A stretch of DNA of 64,000 bases, taken from the NCBI GenBank assembly GCA_002633005.1, contig NMRA01000110.1, positions 124,001 through 188,000 of the forward strand. Reading direction: 5' to 3'. Positions within the stretch are counted from its first letter, which is position 1. Each line of letters starts with the position of its first letter. This document shows, one piece after another, positions 1 to 13,700 of this stretch. The DNA comes from Phoronis australis. Lineage: Eukaryota; Phoronida; Phoronidae. The notes under the pieces are model-generated. The model was not told where the DNA came from, made no database searches, and saw nothing but the letters and a program-made list of their open reading frames with translations. A program made the translations under genes and the position numbers.

Positions 1-278
1 TCTGCTAATCATGGTCATTGTGACGGGATTGGGATCGGCGATTTTACTCAACTCACATCCGAGATTAAATCTAATGAATTGAACGCTCGTAAAACGTAAA
101 CTTCTTAAGGGAAGTTCATATTAATACTTCAGAAATAACCTCCATTCCTACTCAAAAGCCAACCTCCCACTTCAACAGCGGTGTACATCAGACGTTTCAG
201 TCCCTGAGGATCAAAACCATGTCTTGTCTTCGTTTTCCGCGACATCTTTCAACGTACAATGTGTCGACTAAATGTTAC

Positions 279-522
279 GGCGACCCCGTCAGTAGAAGGA
301 CTGTGGATTGTGACTTCACACGAAACTGCTCATGCCAGGCAGTAGATTCGATATGAGTGACAAGCTCTGAAATCTTTGAACTTGAATCAATTGTAAGCAA
401 ATTCCCAGGCGGTTGAAGTGGTCTTGGGAAATCGTTTTCATTCTCTACCATAAGCAAGCAAGTTGTCGAGCTTAAAGTTACATGAAAGTAGAAATGAAGA
501 TAAAAAATTATCCACACAGGTA
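279..522 (-). CDS. Candidate exon, faintly UDP-glycosyltransferase-like
   Basis: Open minus-strand stretch between a poly-T acceptor (ATATGAAG) and a possible donor GTCGCC|GTAACA. It encodes LLMVENENDFPRPLQPP, a variable piece, then STVLLLTGS. Spacing and words recall the UGT segment 'DFPRPL-PN ... V-FSLGS' that ends a UGT exon, but the PNV and GG residues are missing. It may instead be chance or a decayed copy. Confidence 0.25.
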
Positions 523-1209
523 CTTCATATTGCAAAAAAATAAAGTACGGTCCTACATATACTTAATGCAACGTTGGTGATGAAGCTCGCCAACGACAGC
601 ACGTGTGTTTGTTCACTCTAACTTACTAAAATTATAAGTCTTCATACACGCAGTACTGGTCACATCACGTGACCTATAGTTAAATCTGAAAAGATCTATT
701 TCCGGACCGGGTGCAGATGCTCTAAACCACTGACTTATCGGAACAACAGGTCGATCACAGATATCCAAACAGACTGAATAGAACGTATATTAGCCAAACC
801 TGGGAGAGCATATGCCTACATGTATACATGAATATACAATGTCATTGAGTTGTTATCAATCAGCAACACAGTTATATACAATCATATTAATTCGCACGTC
901 ATTGATCTGAGCTACAGTGTAGTAGTAAATGCGCAGCACTTACGCACACCCTTTCCTGCGCATTGTGCCTTTGTCTTCAATGCATGTTCACGTATAAAGC
1001 TTAAATGATACTTAAGGAGTTAAGAAGCGATTAGATTTCGAGTAATTATACATAATAATAATAAAATACAAACCCTGTTAAATATGTTCTTTCCATTCTT
1101 TTAAAACTGTGAAAGTAAACAAAGCAAGCTGAGCCGAGTTCAATAAGCTCTTGGCCAGAAAAATCTAGCTAAAGTTACACGTACATGTACATGTACCTGT
1201 AATATATAC
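523..1209. other. No gene seen; putative intron or intergenic
   Basis: AT-rich sequence without long frames. A short ACATGTACATGTAC palindromic run lies near 1181-1196; similar runs occur near 2555 and 3722. Confidence 0.4.
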
Positions 1210-1341
1210 CTGGAATATACCCAATGATATCTTGAAATATCTCTTGCATTTTTAGCGCAACGTCAGCGTTACTGAACTCGTTCCAGGCTATAGTCATTTC
1301 AAAAACTTTCCAAATGAGGAAGTCGATAATCAGAAACTTGA
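1210..1341 (-). CDS. Candidate exon, possibly of the same gene as 279-522
   Basis: An open stretch bounded by a weak acceptor (ATATATAG) and donor CCAG|GTATAT. It encodes KFLIIDFLIWKVFEMTIAWN then FSNADVALKMQEIFQDIIGY. Its phase-1 end fits the acceptor at 522. Composition looks coding but no family is recognised. It lies only about 200 bases past the P450 stop, so it could be P450 3' UTR. Confidence 0.2.
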
Positions 1342-1538
1342 CTATATATCAGTGTACCCAAAGACGACTGCATGGGTGCCTAGTAAAGGAAGCCACATAA
1401 TTCACTTGTAATTCATGATATCTCGCGAAGTCCTGTGCGATGCTTTCGCGTCTACGGAACGTACGCCGGGCTAAGTACTAGTCACTACGAAGTCGGCTGC
1501 GTGCCTAGCTACCAGAACACGGCTAAATTACCCCGCGA

Positions 1539-1755
1539 TTATGAACTAATCCTCTCAACAACTCGGACCTTGAATTGTTCCGGGCATATAACCAGACCAA
1601 CTTTGTATTTTCTGGGATCTGGAGACGGAACGTCGGTGGAGCTCTCGGGAATCACGTCGAATTTCTGTAGGAGCCCCGACAGAAGAAGAAAGAGACGTGC
1701 CTTGGCAAAGTTTTCCCCGATGCATACACGTCGACCAGCGCCGAACGCCATTAAA
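1539..1755 (-). CDS. P450 exon 10 (heme-binding loop and stop)
   Basis: Acceptor TTCCTTTTCCAG. Encodes [20 protein letters not shown], the heme-thiolate loop (Cys457), then a C-terminal tail with [13 protein letters not shown] and stop TAA at 1541-1539. The downstream 3' UTR and poly(A) site were not located. Confidence 0.92.
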
Positions 1756-4700
1756 CTGGAAAAGGAATTATCCAGCTCTCAATACAACACAGTTTTAACA
1801 TTGGCCGGGAGTAGCGTACATGATGAAAGGCACTTTGAAACGTACAGAAACGCATTTTTTAATTAAAAGAAAATCAACTCAAACTGTCACGAGGTAGTTA
1901 AATGTAAATTCGTCAATTTTCGTTTGTTGACGTATTAACTACTCTTACACTCAGACTAAGGGAGACCACAGCGACTTTCCCTCAAAGGCGGCTTCAACCA
2001 CCGCTCATAATTCATATTCTCCGCAATGCCGCATATCAACTGCTGTTTTCTGAAAAACGTATATAAATACTACCAGTATAATGAATATAAAAAGTGAGCA
2101 TTTAATCCTTTTCTAACATTTTTACCTACACAGGTAACTTTTTGTAACATTAAGACATCGTTGACGGCACGTGTGTACTTTTTGTTTACAACTTAATGCA
2201 GACTCGCTTTTCCTCAGGCGTGCAGCTACGTAGCAAAACACCGAGAGACATTACCAAGAAACAAATTGAAACACTAGCTATATTTTGAGGCTGCGTGTCT
2301 CATCATCTGGCAATGCATGAAATCAACATGTACGAAGCGAAATGAACAGTGAAACACACGGTGACAGCGGCTAGAGTGCCATACAAGCAGAGAGTGTGAA
2401 TGTGTCACATTGTAGGATTCCCATATAAGCCTAAAGAATCAAAGCCAGCGTGCGGTACACACCTGTGAGCTACTCATTCAGCACAAGTTTTTGTGACAGG
2501 TCAATAGGAGTCCAAAATCTTTAACCGAATTGTGTCATTTTCAATATGGCGTACATGTACATGTATAATGGCATTGTCTACTACTTCTTGCCTAGCGGTT
2601 TATCGGCCATGCTTGTGTAAAAATGATCTTGAATGGACCCGACCTGCAAGTGCATGAAGAACCGTCGGGAGAGGAAACATTGTAAGACTGTTCACGAGAA
2701 AGAAGACTACATGTGAATTGATGAACAATTTATATCTGGTCACTAGTCGTAATGTTTCACGACTGGGGTTGTTTTTCATGACGAAGTGACGTGAAATTCT
2801 GATAATTAACAACTGCATTAAATCCATCACCAGGTTCGACCACCCGTTATCTGTTTCAGCAAATGTTCGTCGCTCTGATAATTATTAGACACACAGTTCT
2901 TATAACACACGTTATTAGTGGTGCTAGTACTAGGTTCAATGTCAACATGAGAGTCGATTCTAGATATGAAAACCAAACGTGGTTATCAAAAGAGAATTAG
3001 TACAACCATTGTTAACTATAACTCGTTTTATGCGTTGCATTTCAACGTTCAGTGCTTGCCAATCAGATGTTATCTGGTGGGTCATGTTGGTGCGCCTGCG
3101 CTGACTGAGCAGCTCACAGATGTGTACCGCACAGTGGCTCTGTTTCGTTAGACCGTGTGATACAATCACACTCTCTGCTTGTATGCCCCTCTACCTGCTG
3201 TCACTGTGTATTTAACTGTTTATTTCGTAAATGTTCATTTCACTCATTACTTGATGATGAAACATGGGGCCTCCAAATATAGCTAGTGTTTTAATTTGTT
3301 TGTGTGTCATGTCTCCCAATGTTTTGGTGTATAGCTTCACACCTGAAGATAAGAAATTCTTTAGATACTACAAAAGAGTCTGTATTAACCTGTCAAACAA
3401 AAAGTACTGGTGCCTTTAACGAAGTTTGTGTTAATGCAGGACTGCTATTGATTTATGCTGACATATATTATTATGTAACTTTCCAAAATAGATAACATGA
3501 TTGGAAATGACTAACTAGACAAGCTTAGCTTAGTTAAAAAGAAGATCAATGGCCCGATAAAGTTTCTGTTTTTTAAATGTAACGTTTCTGAAAATGGGCC
3601 GAACTACCTTAAAAATACAATAGACAGACTGAAAAGCGAGAACGTTGGTCTTTACAACCAGAATTTTGCTGCCCTCAAACTACATTTTCGTGCATAAAAC
3701 CAGGCGAATAATATCCATCGAATGTACATGTATAACTTCCCACCTCAATATTGGTCGTTCGACACCTACTTGACTGCTTGCATGTTCTTGTACTGCAAAG
3801 TGGTCGATAGTTTTTGTATTTTTGATAACAACAAAATTTTATGCAAAGTTTTCCAACCAATCATTGTTCAGCATCCTGACTCAAAAGGCAAATACGATTG
3901 GATGAGCTCATTCTACTCACTTCCGGCGATTTGGATGATCGGGTGCAACCAGCTGACCGTTGATGTCAAGGAAACGCTCGGGTTCGAAACTCCACGGGTT
4001 GGGATAACTCTTTTCATCGTGTTGAGTGCTCCATAAATTAACTAACACCTACAAGGCAATGATATTTCATGAGTTGATTTGACTATGGTCTAGTAAAAAC
4101 GTATGGAATGTATATATACATTCTTTTCAAAACAATGGGTGCATGAAAAAAGTTTCATGACGGCGTTTTCCCATTCAGTGACTTTACCAGACGTAGAGGG
4201 TTGTGAGTGTGGGATAACATCTAGCTTCTTTATTAACTACCAAGCACAGTATTTTGTCTGACTTATTACAGACCACCTGTGGACACAGTCTAACCCAGAG
4301 CAAATTGATACGTTCGGAAAGAATAGATTGTCGTAGCTTCAGTTGTAGTTGGGCGATTTTGGCGATTCAAAAACTAAACATGATCACCATTTGATGAGGA
4401 TTTCAGAAATGCTACTTTTTATATATTCATTTATTGGCAATGAGAAAAACATTACAATATCACAAAAAGACAAAGAACACCACAGACAGACACACACACA
4501 CACAAACACACGCATACCCATAACTAATCCTCTTGACTGCTAAGAAAAACCGTTTTAAAGTTACACCATCTTTTTCTATAAATTCTAAATTCAAATCCTT
4601 ACGAGCATTGTACTTTTCACTCGTATAATATTCCTTGATGAAGTTAAAAAATCTACTTCGAAGTAATCTTTTTGATCTAAGCTTTTGGATATAAATAAAC

Positions 4701-7700
4701 TGTTTACCCAATAATAAAACAATGTTTTTAAAATTTTCTTTTTTATCCAAAAACCCAAAAATAACGTTGTTGCAGGAGAGAGTGCCGACACACTGTAGAT
4801 TTGCTTTGTTTAAAATTTCGTTATTAACTCTTGTCCAAAATGAATTTACTGTTTCAAATTCCCAAAATAAGCGTTTCAAAGTCTATTTCGATTGTCTACA
4901 AAAGGAACAAAAGTCGTCATCCGTAACTTGAATTATTTATAAAAAAGAGTTAGTAGTCAAAATTCTCTTCAAGAGTCTGAATTGAAGCCACCTAATTCTT
5001 GGGTCTCTTGTTGTTTTATATAGAAGGGAATAAACATCTTCCCATGAAAAATTAGTTGTGTTTACGTTCAGTTCGTTGACCCATTTTGACTCCGCTTTTG
5101 AGACTTCGGACTATAATTTAATTGTGTACAGATATATTGACACCCTCTCCCGCCACTTTTCAGTTTCATTAAAATCGTTGGCATAACAGGACAATACGCA
5201 TCAACACTAACAACTCTATCAATACCGCATTTCTGTTGGTACTTAGATATCACTGAAATTCGACTATTATACTCCATAAAGTTCATTTTGATACCTAAAA
5301 TATCCACAATAAATCTATAGTTCAAAATAATAACGTCTGGGGAAAACAAGTCCTTTATAAAGACTATCCCTTTATTGCACCAGTTCCTGTAGAAAATACT
5401 TTTTTCTCCTGCCTGCAGATCACTCCTAAACCATAAAGGCTGGTTAACAAAATCTATCTGATATTTGATCTTTAAACAATTTCCAAAGGAGATTACACAT
5501 TCAAAAAAATCTTTCCAGAAGTGATTGTCAGTATTAGGCAACTTTATCTTGAGAAAGTCAACTCCGTACTTAGCGAAATTTGTAAATTCAGGAAAAATCC
5601 AATGAAACAAACCGGCAGTCTTAGACTGACCGTTTACAAATTTTGTTAACATGTTAATCTTTAAAGCCTTACAGAATGGAAATATGTTTATCATTCTGAT
5701 ACCTCCTTCATTATAATTACAAACAGCTCGGGAGCGCTTAATTTTGTCATTGAGACCTTGACAGAGGAATTTAAAAACCACTGAGTTTAGTTTTTCTGGA
5801 ATATATTGCGAAGGTTGTGGCAAGGATATCAGAAGATGTATAATTTTTGAAACCGCTAGCGCCTTGATTACTGTAATCCTCCCGAAAGGCTTCAAAATTC
5901 TTTTAGACCAATTTTTCAAACTTAATTAAATATCTTTCAAATTCGTCAAGTAATTCTGATCTGCCATATATCGTGTAAGCTGACTTGGAAATTAATCGCC
6001 AAGAACATGAAATTTGTTTTTGTCCATGATAACTGTTCCCTGACAGGAATTGTTTCAGCACTGTTCTACATGCTGTCAAACCAAATGGCTTTTGTTTTTT
6101 TCTACATTGACCTTTAGGCCGGAGAAATGAGCAAACAGATTTAGAACATTTAAAGTAGACCGTAAAGACGACTCTAAGCCATCTAAAACAATAGAGGTGT
6201 CATCAGCATATTGAGTTAGTAAGTATTCACGATCAATAATTTTGATTCCATTTGTATTTTTTGTGTCTGATCTTGAGAGCCGAAACTTCCGCATAAATAA
6301 TAAATAGATAAGGAGATAATGGGTCACCTTGTCTGACTCCTCTCCGAATATTAAACAAACGAGAAGGTTGGCCATTAACAATGACACATGATTTGATATT
6401 TTTGTAGAAAACTTCGACCCATCTCTGTATTGACCACCCAAAATTAAAAAAAGATAAAGCTTTTTCAATAAAACTCCAAGACAAAGAGTCAAAGGCTTCT
6501 TCAAAATCTATAAGGAGTAGTAGCCCAGGTATATGGATCTTCTGGGTATAATAGAACATATCGTATAGCACACGAATGTTATCAGCCAAATTCCTTCCCG
6601 GGATGTAGCCACTCTGATCCTCATGAATAATTTTGCCTAGCGCACACTTAATGCGTTCCGCAATTGCTGCAGACACGATTTTGTACGTTACATTGAGAAG
6701 ATAAATAGGACGCCAGTTTTTTAGAAAATGTTTACTTTTGTCTGCACTTTTGGGAATACTGGCAATAACACCATCTTTCTGAGTGGAGGATAGTTGACCC
6801 ACAGCAAAGCTGGTATTTATAGATCAGAGTACAAAAATACCTATATCATCCAAAAGGAATTTTAAAAATCAATGATAAACCCGAGCCAGGACTCTTATTG
6901 TTTTTCTTTTTTCAAACATTAGGTGATTTCCCCATTGGTAAAAGACCTTCCAGTTTATTTTTTTCATTTTCATCGAGCCTAGGACAAAGCTCTTCTAAGA
7001 AATCGCCTAAGTTGTCATCAGTAGTTGTCCTAGCTCTGTACAGATTTCCATAAAATAGCGGAGTCTCCTGTATAATTTCAGACTCCCTGTTTTTGTATTA
7101 CCTGACTTCCACAGGAAGGGCATGTGTTTACTCGTAAAATGCCTATTTTCTAGGTGTAAAAAATATTTGGAGGGGACTTCTTCTTCCTTGATCCATCTCG
7201 CTTTGGACCTGATTATATTGCCATACAATCGTTGTTTCCTCAGCTCAATCAACTGAGAGCGCTTCTCGGCAATGAAACCTATGCCCAAATTTTCCGTTTT
7301 TTTCTAATTTATCGATTTCGTCTAAAAGCATAGATTCTGATCTGTCCACCTGTTTTTTACAAATAACTAGAAAAAGAAATGGTTGGACCACGAATCTCCA
7401 TCAGAAGAGTTTCTAAAAATAGTTGATCATTAATATGTAACTGCAGCTCACTGCAATGTTACCTATGACACAATCTTTATCATAGACATATTGTAGTTTA
7501 ACACGCTTGATAACTTCTTTTACAAGAGTTACGTATTCCGAAGTATTCAAGAGAGAATTATTGAATTTCCAAAATGTTTTTTTTCTTCTGAGGAACACAA
7601 ATTTTAAACGATAAGGTTGCCATCGAGTGATCAGTTCTATAACCAGTTTCAATTCTGGCTTCGTCTAACTCCGCCCGTAAATCTTTCAGAAATCAGAAAA

Positions 7701-10700
7701 AAAATCTAGACGGGAACGCTTAATGCCAGATCGCCACGTAAATTTAGCACTACTAGGATTTAACTCTCGCCATGCAACAAAGGGAAAAAATTCGGAACAG
7801 ATTTCCAAAACCATATCTCTTGATTTTGTATTATTTACATGACGATAATTGCAAGTATCAACTACTTGATTTAAAACTAAATTAAAATCACCCGTCCAAA
7901 TAATCGGATGATTAGCAAAGTTAACAATCCTTTGGGATACTCGCTCAAAGAAATCGGGATCGTCTTTATTTGGACCATAAGTAATCACTATCGTTACAAT
8001 TCTATCATTTACAGCCATAATGGGTAATAGCATATTGCCATTTTCATCTTGTTTTTAGTGAAAAACTTGAATTCAAAATTATTATTCAACAAAATTGCCA
8101 CCTCCCTGGAATTATACTTGTATGAGCTAAAAAACATTCGTATCCCCACGTTGACCTGACAAATTTCTCGTTTTTCTACAGAAAGTGAGTATCTTGCAGA
8201 CAATAAATTGAGTAATTTTTTGTTTAAGAAAGTTAAAAACATCTCTTCGTTTTTCATGGTGACCCCTAACCATGACAGTTTAAAGTCGCAATTTCTGTGT
8301 GCTCTGACATAATGCTACTTCAAATTTAACTAGTGATTGGGCCCTCATGATCAGCACCAGTTAAACTAAATGACCTATTACATAACATGGAGACAGCCGA
8401 GAGAATTATACATTCACGCACACATGCACACACACACACACACCCAACAAAGAAAGTAAACAGCGCACTACAACACATAAAACGAGGGCTAGTGCGCCGT
8501 CCGACTTCTCCTAGGGTCCTTACGCAAGCATTTGATATAAAAAACTACAGTCTGTAAATAAATTATACCGCACCCGCCATAGCCTTCAAACGTGCATGAG
8601 AAAAGAAACCTCGAGCAAAGAAAAAACAAAAAATAAATCACAATTCTAAATCCCTCCAAATCCTTCGGGTCCTTCACTTGGTGAATACAATCAGACTTTT
8701 CTTTCAAGTAAATGCATCCGTCTCTGGTCCAGTAACTGTTAATCCGGGATCCTAGATCTCTGATTGCCTTGAAAAGCACGGTTCTTTTCTGCGTTAGACT
8801 CTCATTGATGAAAATACTAGACCTACCGCATATCCTGATCGCAGCATTCTTCAGTTCCGGATAAACTCTGAACGGGCATTATATGTCGTGAATTTTACAA
8901 CATTACAATAGGACGAGGCTTCTGGCCCTGGGGGTTGACTTTACCCATTCTTTGCGAGCAGCTATTGTCCGATCTTTGGATGTTCGCGTTCATCTTGGTC
9001 TCCAGTTCTATAACAAGATCATCTGTGCATTCACCCTGAGTTTCGCTTTTGCCCGTTTCGGCGACTGTACTGTTGTTGATCGTCAAACTCTCTTTCCAGG
9101 TTCGAAAATTTCTTCTGCGTTTGAGTTTTCAGTTCAATTATCTCAGAATTCAAAACCGCAATCTTACGGTCCCTCTCTCTCGTAACTCATCCACAAATTT
9201 CATCTCTATACCCTTGGCAAAGTCATTCAATTTCTCGTCAATCCACGTTTGAAACATAATCTTGAAACATTGTTGGACGTCAGGATCAAGAAAAGCTGCC
9301 TTCAAGTCATTCCTAATAGAGTCACCCCCGGACCCGGCCATACCTTTTATTGACTTCAAAGTTTCCTCTAAAGTTGGTTGCTTTAAACCAGTATTTCCAG
9401 CCGATTCTCTGAGTTGTGTGGTGTCCGTGCTCGGCTGACGCTTGCGTGACGGTGTATGCTTGCTCATTTCGGTGAAAACTTACAGCATCGGAGGGCTCAC
9501 TCGCAGCAATTACAAAACGTGTCCGTCCTCCATAAGGGTCGACCGGAAGTCACCAGAAATGCTATTGGTTTATGTTCAGATATGTTATAACTTAACTTTT
9601 ATTTTTAACAGCACAGCCCAGTCAGGCTAGCTACGATCTTATTGGAGATTAAAGCAATTATCGAACAATAGAGAGCTGACCTTCCAACCATAAGTGCCAG
9701 AATGGAGTTAATTAGTCTTGTAAGATATTGGCTACAGGGGTCATCTTCCCAACTTGTTGTTGGGCTATAGAATCGAACAAGTTGGGAGCAACAGGAAAAC
9801 GCCGCAATGGGCTGGGATACGACTGTTGCTGTGTCTCCTTGTGGCGATTCTATATTTATGTCTATTTCTATATAGGCCTCAAGCCCCATGATAGAACTGT
9901 GGTGAATTAAACAGCTGCGCTCCTTTGAAGTAGAGTACATTGTTCGCCAATTTCCGGTCGAACGTGGCCAGCGATGTATTGCTGTCAAAAAACCTTCCTT
10001 GCAAACCATTGTTGAAGATCCCAAGGAACTGAGTGAGCCCCAACTTAAGTTCTTCAATCTAGCAACGATTAGTTGCACAATATCTCAAATACATACCAGT
10101 TTAAAGCAAAACTCGTCAAAGGTGATTTTTAATGGGTGTATTTTGTACAAACATCGGGCGGAGGGGTGTTCTCCCAAAAATAGCTTGGGATGTGCCTCTC
10201 AGACGTCAAAATCCATCCAACGCAATTCCTTTTCATACGACAAATTACCCACCGAGACAATACCATATATTCAACCTACTCGAGACAATATCGAGACCAG
10301 AATACCTACCTGAAACAACAACAATTCAACGAATACTTTCCGGTGTCAACACCTCTCAATCAAATAGTGTTCTTGTAAATGGGCAATAAATCGACTTAAG
10401 CGTTACTTTCGTGCCAGAGAACGCAGAAGAGGTCACCTCTCGCGTAGGGAGAAAATGGCTTTTTATCAAATTGCCATTCATAACGTTTTTGTATGCCGAC
10501 GTAAAAAACAGCGAGCTCGGAAGGCTCGAAATTTGACAAAATTGTCCTTAGTCTTGACTAACGTACATGTATGAAGAGGTGTATATACGGTTTCTCAGCG
10601 TGATACTCCATCCAAATGAACATTGGCCCTGATATTTCATGGCTAGTCAAACAACATCACCTGAAATGGAAGTTATCTAATGGGGCCCTAGCAAATCACA

Positions 10701-13700
10701 ATGCAGAAGTATCGGTGGCCATTTAAATAGAATTAATAAAAAGTTTGTTACTTCTTCATTTTACTAAGTGAATACACTGTAAAGAGATAGTGAAATGCAA
10801 ATATGACAATTAGGCTACCTGTGTTCCTTTTGGGATTTCGTATCCACTAAGAGTGGTGTCCACTGTGGCCGCATGCGGGAGTGCCATAGGTGCGGGCGTC
10901 CCGTAACGCAGAATTTCGAAGATGAATGCGTCAAGGTATGGGATATTAGAACGATCTTTTAGAGCTGGGAGGCGATCTCTGGGAACGGCCTGGGGGAAAT
11001 TACATTCTATTGTTAACTGACGATAACTAATACTGTTTTTATCTTCGTTGAATTTAATGTATCATATTCGTTCGACAGCAGGAAACAGTATACAGTATAA
11101 TTTCACAAATCTAAATAAAACATCCCGACTAAGAACAACGTAAACGTAGCTTCTTTTTTCCCTCAAATTTGGCACGTGCTTAAATGTGCGATTTGAAGCA
11201 AACAATTATTCATGATTTTACCATGTCGATCTGGTCTCGCAATTTCCTTTTGATGTCTGGTCTATTTATAAGGACGAGCAATGAAATCGTCAAGGTGACT
11301 GAGGTTGTAGTTGTACCTGAAAAAAGAGATTTTTGAGACACCACACTTAATTCACTTCGCCAGTCCCGCTAGGTCAGTCGGCTATGACACCTGATTGGTC
11401 TACAAGTCTTAAAGGAGAATGCCACCCGATTTAATTAGTCTTTTTTGCCGTCTTAATCGGTCTATATCCACATCGCCTTTTATACGGTCGACCTTAACTT
11501 GCCAAGAGGTGTCGCGTTAACCTGTGAGGAAGGTGAGAAAAGACGCTAGCGACGTGAGTGGTTCATATGCAGAGTGAATGCCGCTACGTTGCGGTGCATC
11601 GTTCCCGCTTGTCCGACCTAAGCAGCTGCGAGGAAAGCGGGTATATCGTTTTTTTTAATTCCTCGAGAGTCCAAAATGCTTAGGAAGTGGCTCGTGGTAG
11701 TGAAGAATGAAATGTACGCTGTAAATAGCAAGTATGAGGCCGTAAAACATCTCCGTGTTTGTGGCCTGCAGTCGACAGTGCCTGACGAATGCCGGCTTAC
11801 CAAATAACTCCATACGTTCCGTTGTCTGAGCTTGTTCACGGCGCCTCTCTAGTATTTCTTCATCACGGTATTCCTGTTCGAATTGATAGCCTGTAAAACT
11901 TAAGGATCCACCTGCGAAGTCGGGACTGATGAGCTCTAGCTTGTCCTAAGTCGGGATTGCGAGAGCCATGTTGACGTTTATTACTGCGCGTTCTGTTTCA
12001 AAATGAATTATTCTCGCCCTAACCAACTGAAACAAAGTCTGTCTCATTAGATGCATTTGTAATGCCTTTGGAGTGTTCGTGAGTGCAAATGAATTGAGAA
12101 GCCAGCAATGAATAAATCACTGCGTTACCAGCTTTAGGTGCAATAAAACTAATTGACGGGACACCGAGGCCGTGTGAGCTCATGCTAATTTAGTGTTTGC
12201 TGGCAGAAACTGTTGTGAAACAACTCGATTTCCATCCCAAGGCTAGGTGTTAGGTGAATCTTTATTTACGTTTACATTACTCAAATAACGATTGTCAATG
12301 TACAACTTCTGCCCTGACGGTGCTGTGGCCAAAGCGGAACCCGAGTGAATTCGCGGCCCCGACGAGTAAGTAGATTTCCAGTTTCGTGGCTAATTCACCA
12401 ACATTATCACGTGCACATTACTTTGGCTCACCAGTATAGTATTTCCTTGACTCGAATTTTAGTTTCCACTGAAGTTTGGCTGGTTTATGTTCGTGATGTC
12501 TGATCAGTTTCCGAGCCACTGGCCGGGATAACTCAAGTCAATCCGACCGGCCGCGACGGGCCTGATCGGTCTCCAAGTCACTGGCCAGGATAACAAGCGT
12601 TTTGTGTTTAGAACTAAAAAAATTGCAAGTCTAAACAACACATGTCTAAGTTCTCCTGTCTGTATCTCACGGAAAATACTTCGAAATTATCTCCGAACAG
12701 ACCCCAAACTCCTGCTGCGGACCTTATTAGCCTGCCGAACTTTGTAGGTTACGGTGTGTCCAAATACCAATAAATCCGTAAGTGCGAAATATAACAACAC
12801 GTTTTTATGAGAACTCGGGTGTATTTTTAAGGGTTTTACATCGAAGTTTGATGATTTATTGGTGTTAAACGATGACTTCAAGCGATAAGCTGACACCAGT
12901 AACCCGTGTTGTGAACTGCTGAACAGTGTGAAACCGATGACGTCATTGGATAATTTCAACACCTCCGTCTGCCATCAGGTGTCAGGTATCCCAACCGTAC
13001 GTGTCGCTATGGAGTAGAACTACTCGATCTAAATTGATACAAATTAGGTTGTTTTTTGGGTGGCATGCTCCTTTAAGTCGCAATCGACAACTAATCAAAT
13101 TTCTTAGTCTGTTGACCCTGCAAAGTCAATCAAGTTAAGCCAGTGTGAAATCAAACATGTACAAACTCTAGTACTGTGTTAACGAAACAAGTTAGCTTTA
13201 ATATTTCAAGTATATCGTTTACTTGCCAACGGAGCCAACATCGAATTACTCTTACAAGAGCCAAACTACCGATTAAGTTACATTTTACATGTACGTCAAT
13301 CAAAGTTGAAATATAGATTAAAGACCCAAATCATCTCCTATGCCACCATCACATCTCTTTAAAACCCATTGCTAAGTGAGGGCGCTGTGGCATGTTTCTG
13401 AAAGCGCCTCTTGGGTGCTTTTTGTGGACACAGAATCGCCCCTGGGGACTTTTTCGGAAATTGCTGATATCGAGTTATTTTGACTGCAACTGCAAATGCA
13501 GGCAGATCCAAACCTCGTGACGGCTAAGGAGTTGACTTATCATTGCAGATACTGTACGAATTCTATATGGTCTACTCTCCCAGGGCGATTGTCGCCGGAC
13601 GACACGGTGTTCGCACCGAAATGCTTTTCACCAAACACTATTTTGAGGAAACATATTCTTTTTGTTGGGTAAATCTGCTGCTCTAATTCACTATTTTGAT

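Larger units (their letters stand above)
4410..9520 (-). mobile_element. Decayed non-LTR retrotransposon, L1/Tx1-like LINE, in P450 intron 9
   Basis: Reading on the minus strand: an ORF1-like region (about 9467-8489), an endonuclease (8257-7686), reverse transcriptase (6802-6076) and a long Tx1-type C-terminal region (5919-4460). At least five frame breaks make it dead. The 3' end is near 4410, where an AATAAA lies on the element strand. A CA/TG-rich run sits at about 4489-4515 and another between the two ORFs (about 8425-8445). It shares the orientation of the host gene. Exact ends and target duplication are not resolved. Confidence 0.85.

Noticed and set aside
9605-10078. 157-codon minus-strand frame
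   Set aside because: Another frame of the same stretch (9879-10058) looks more protein-like; this longer frame has no recognisable features.
11618-12962. Small frames within TTAA element copy A, some also in copy B
   Set aside because: No transposase motifs (no DDD/DDE block), and frames differ in length between copies.
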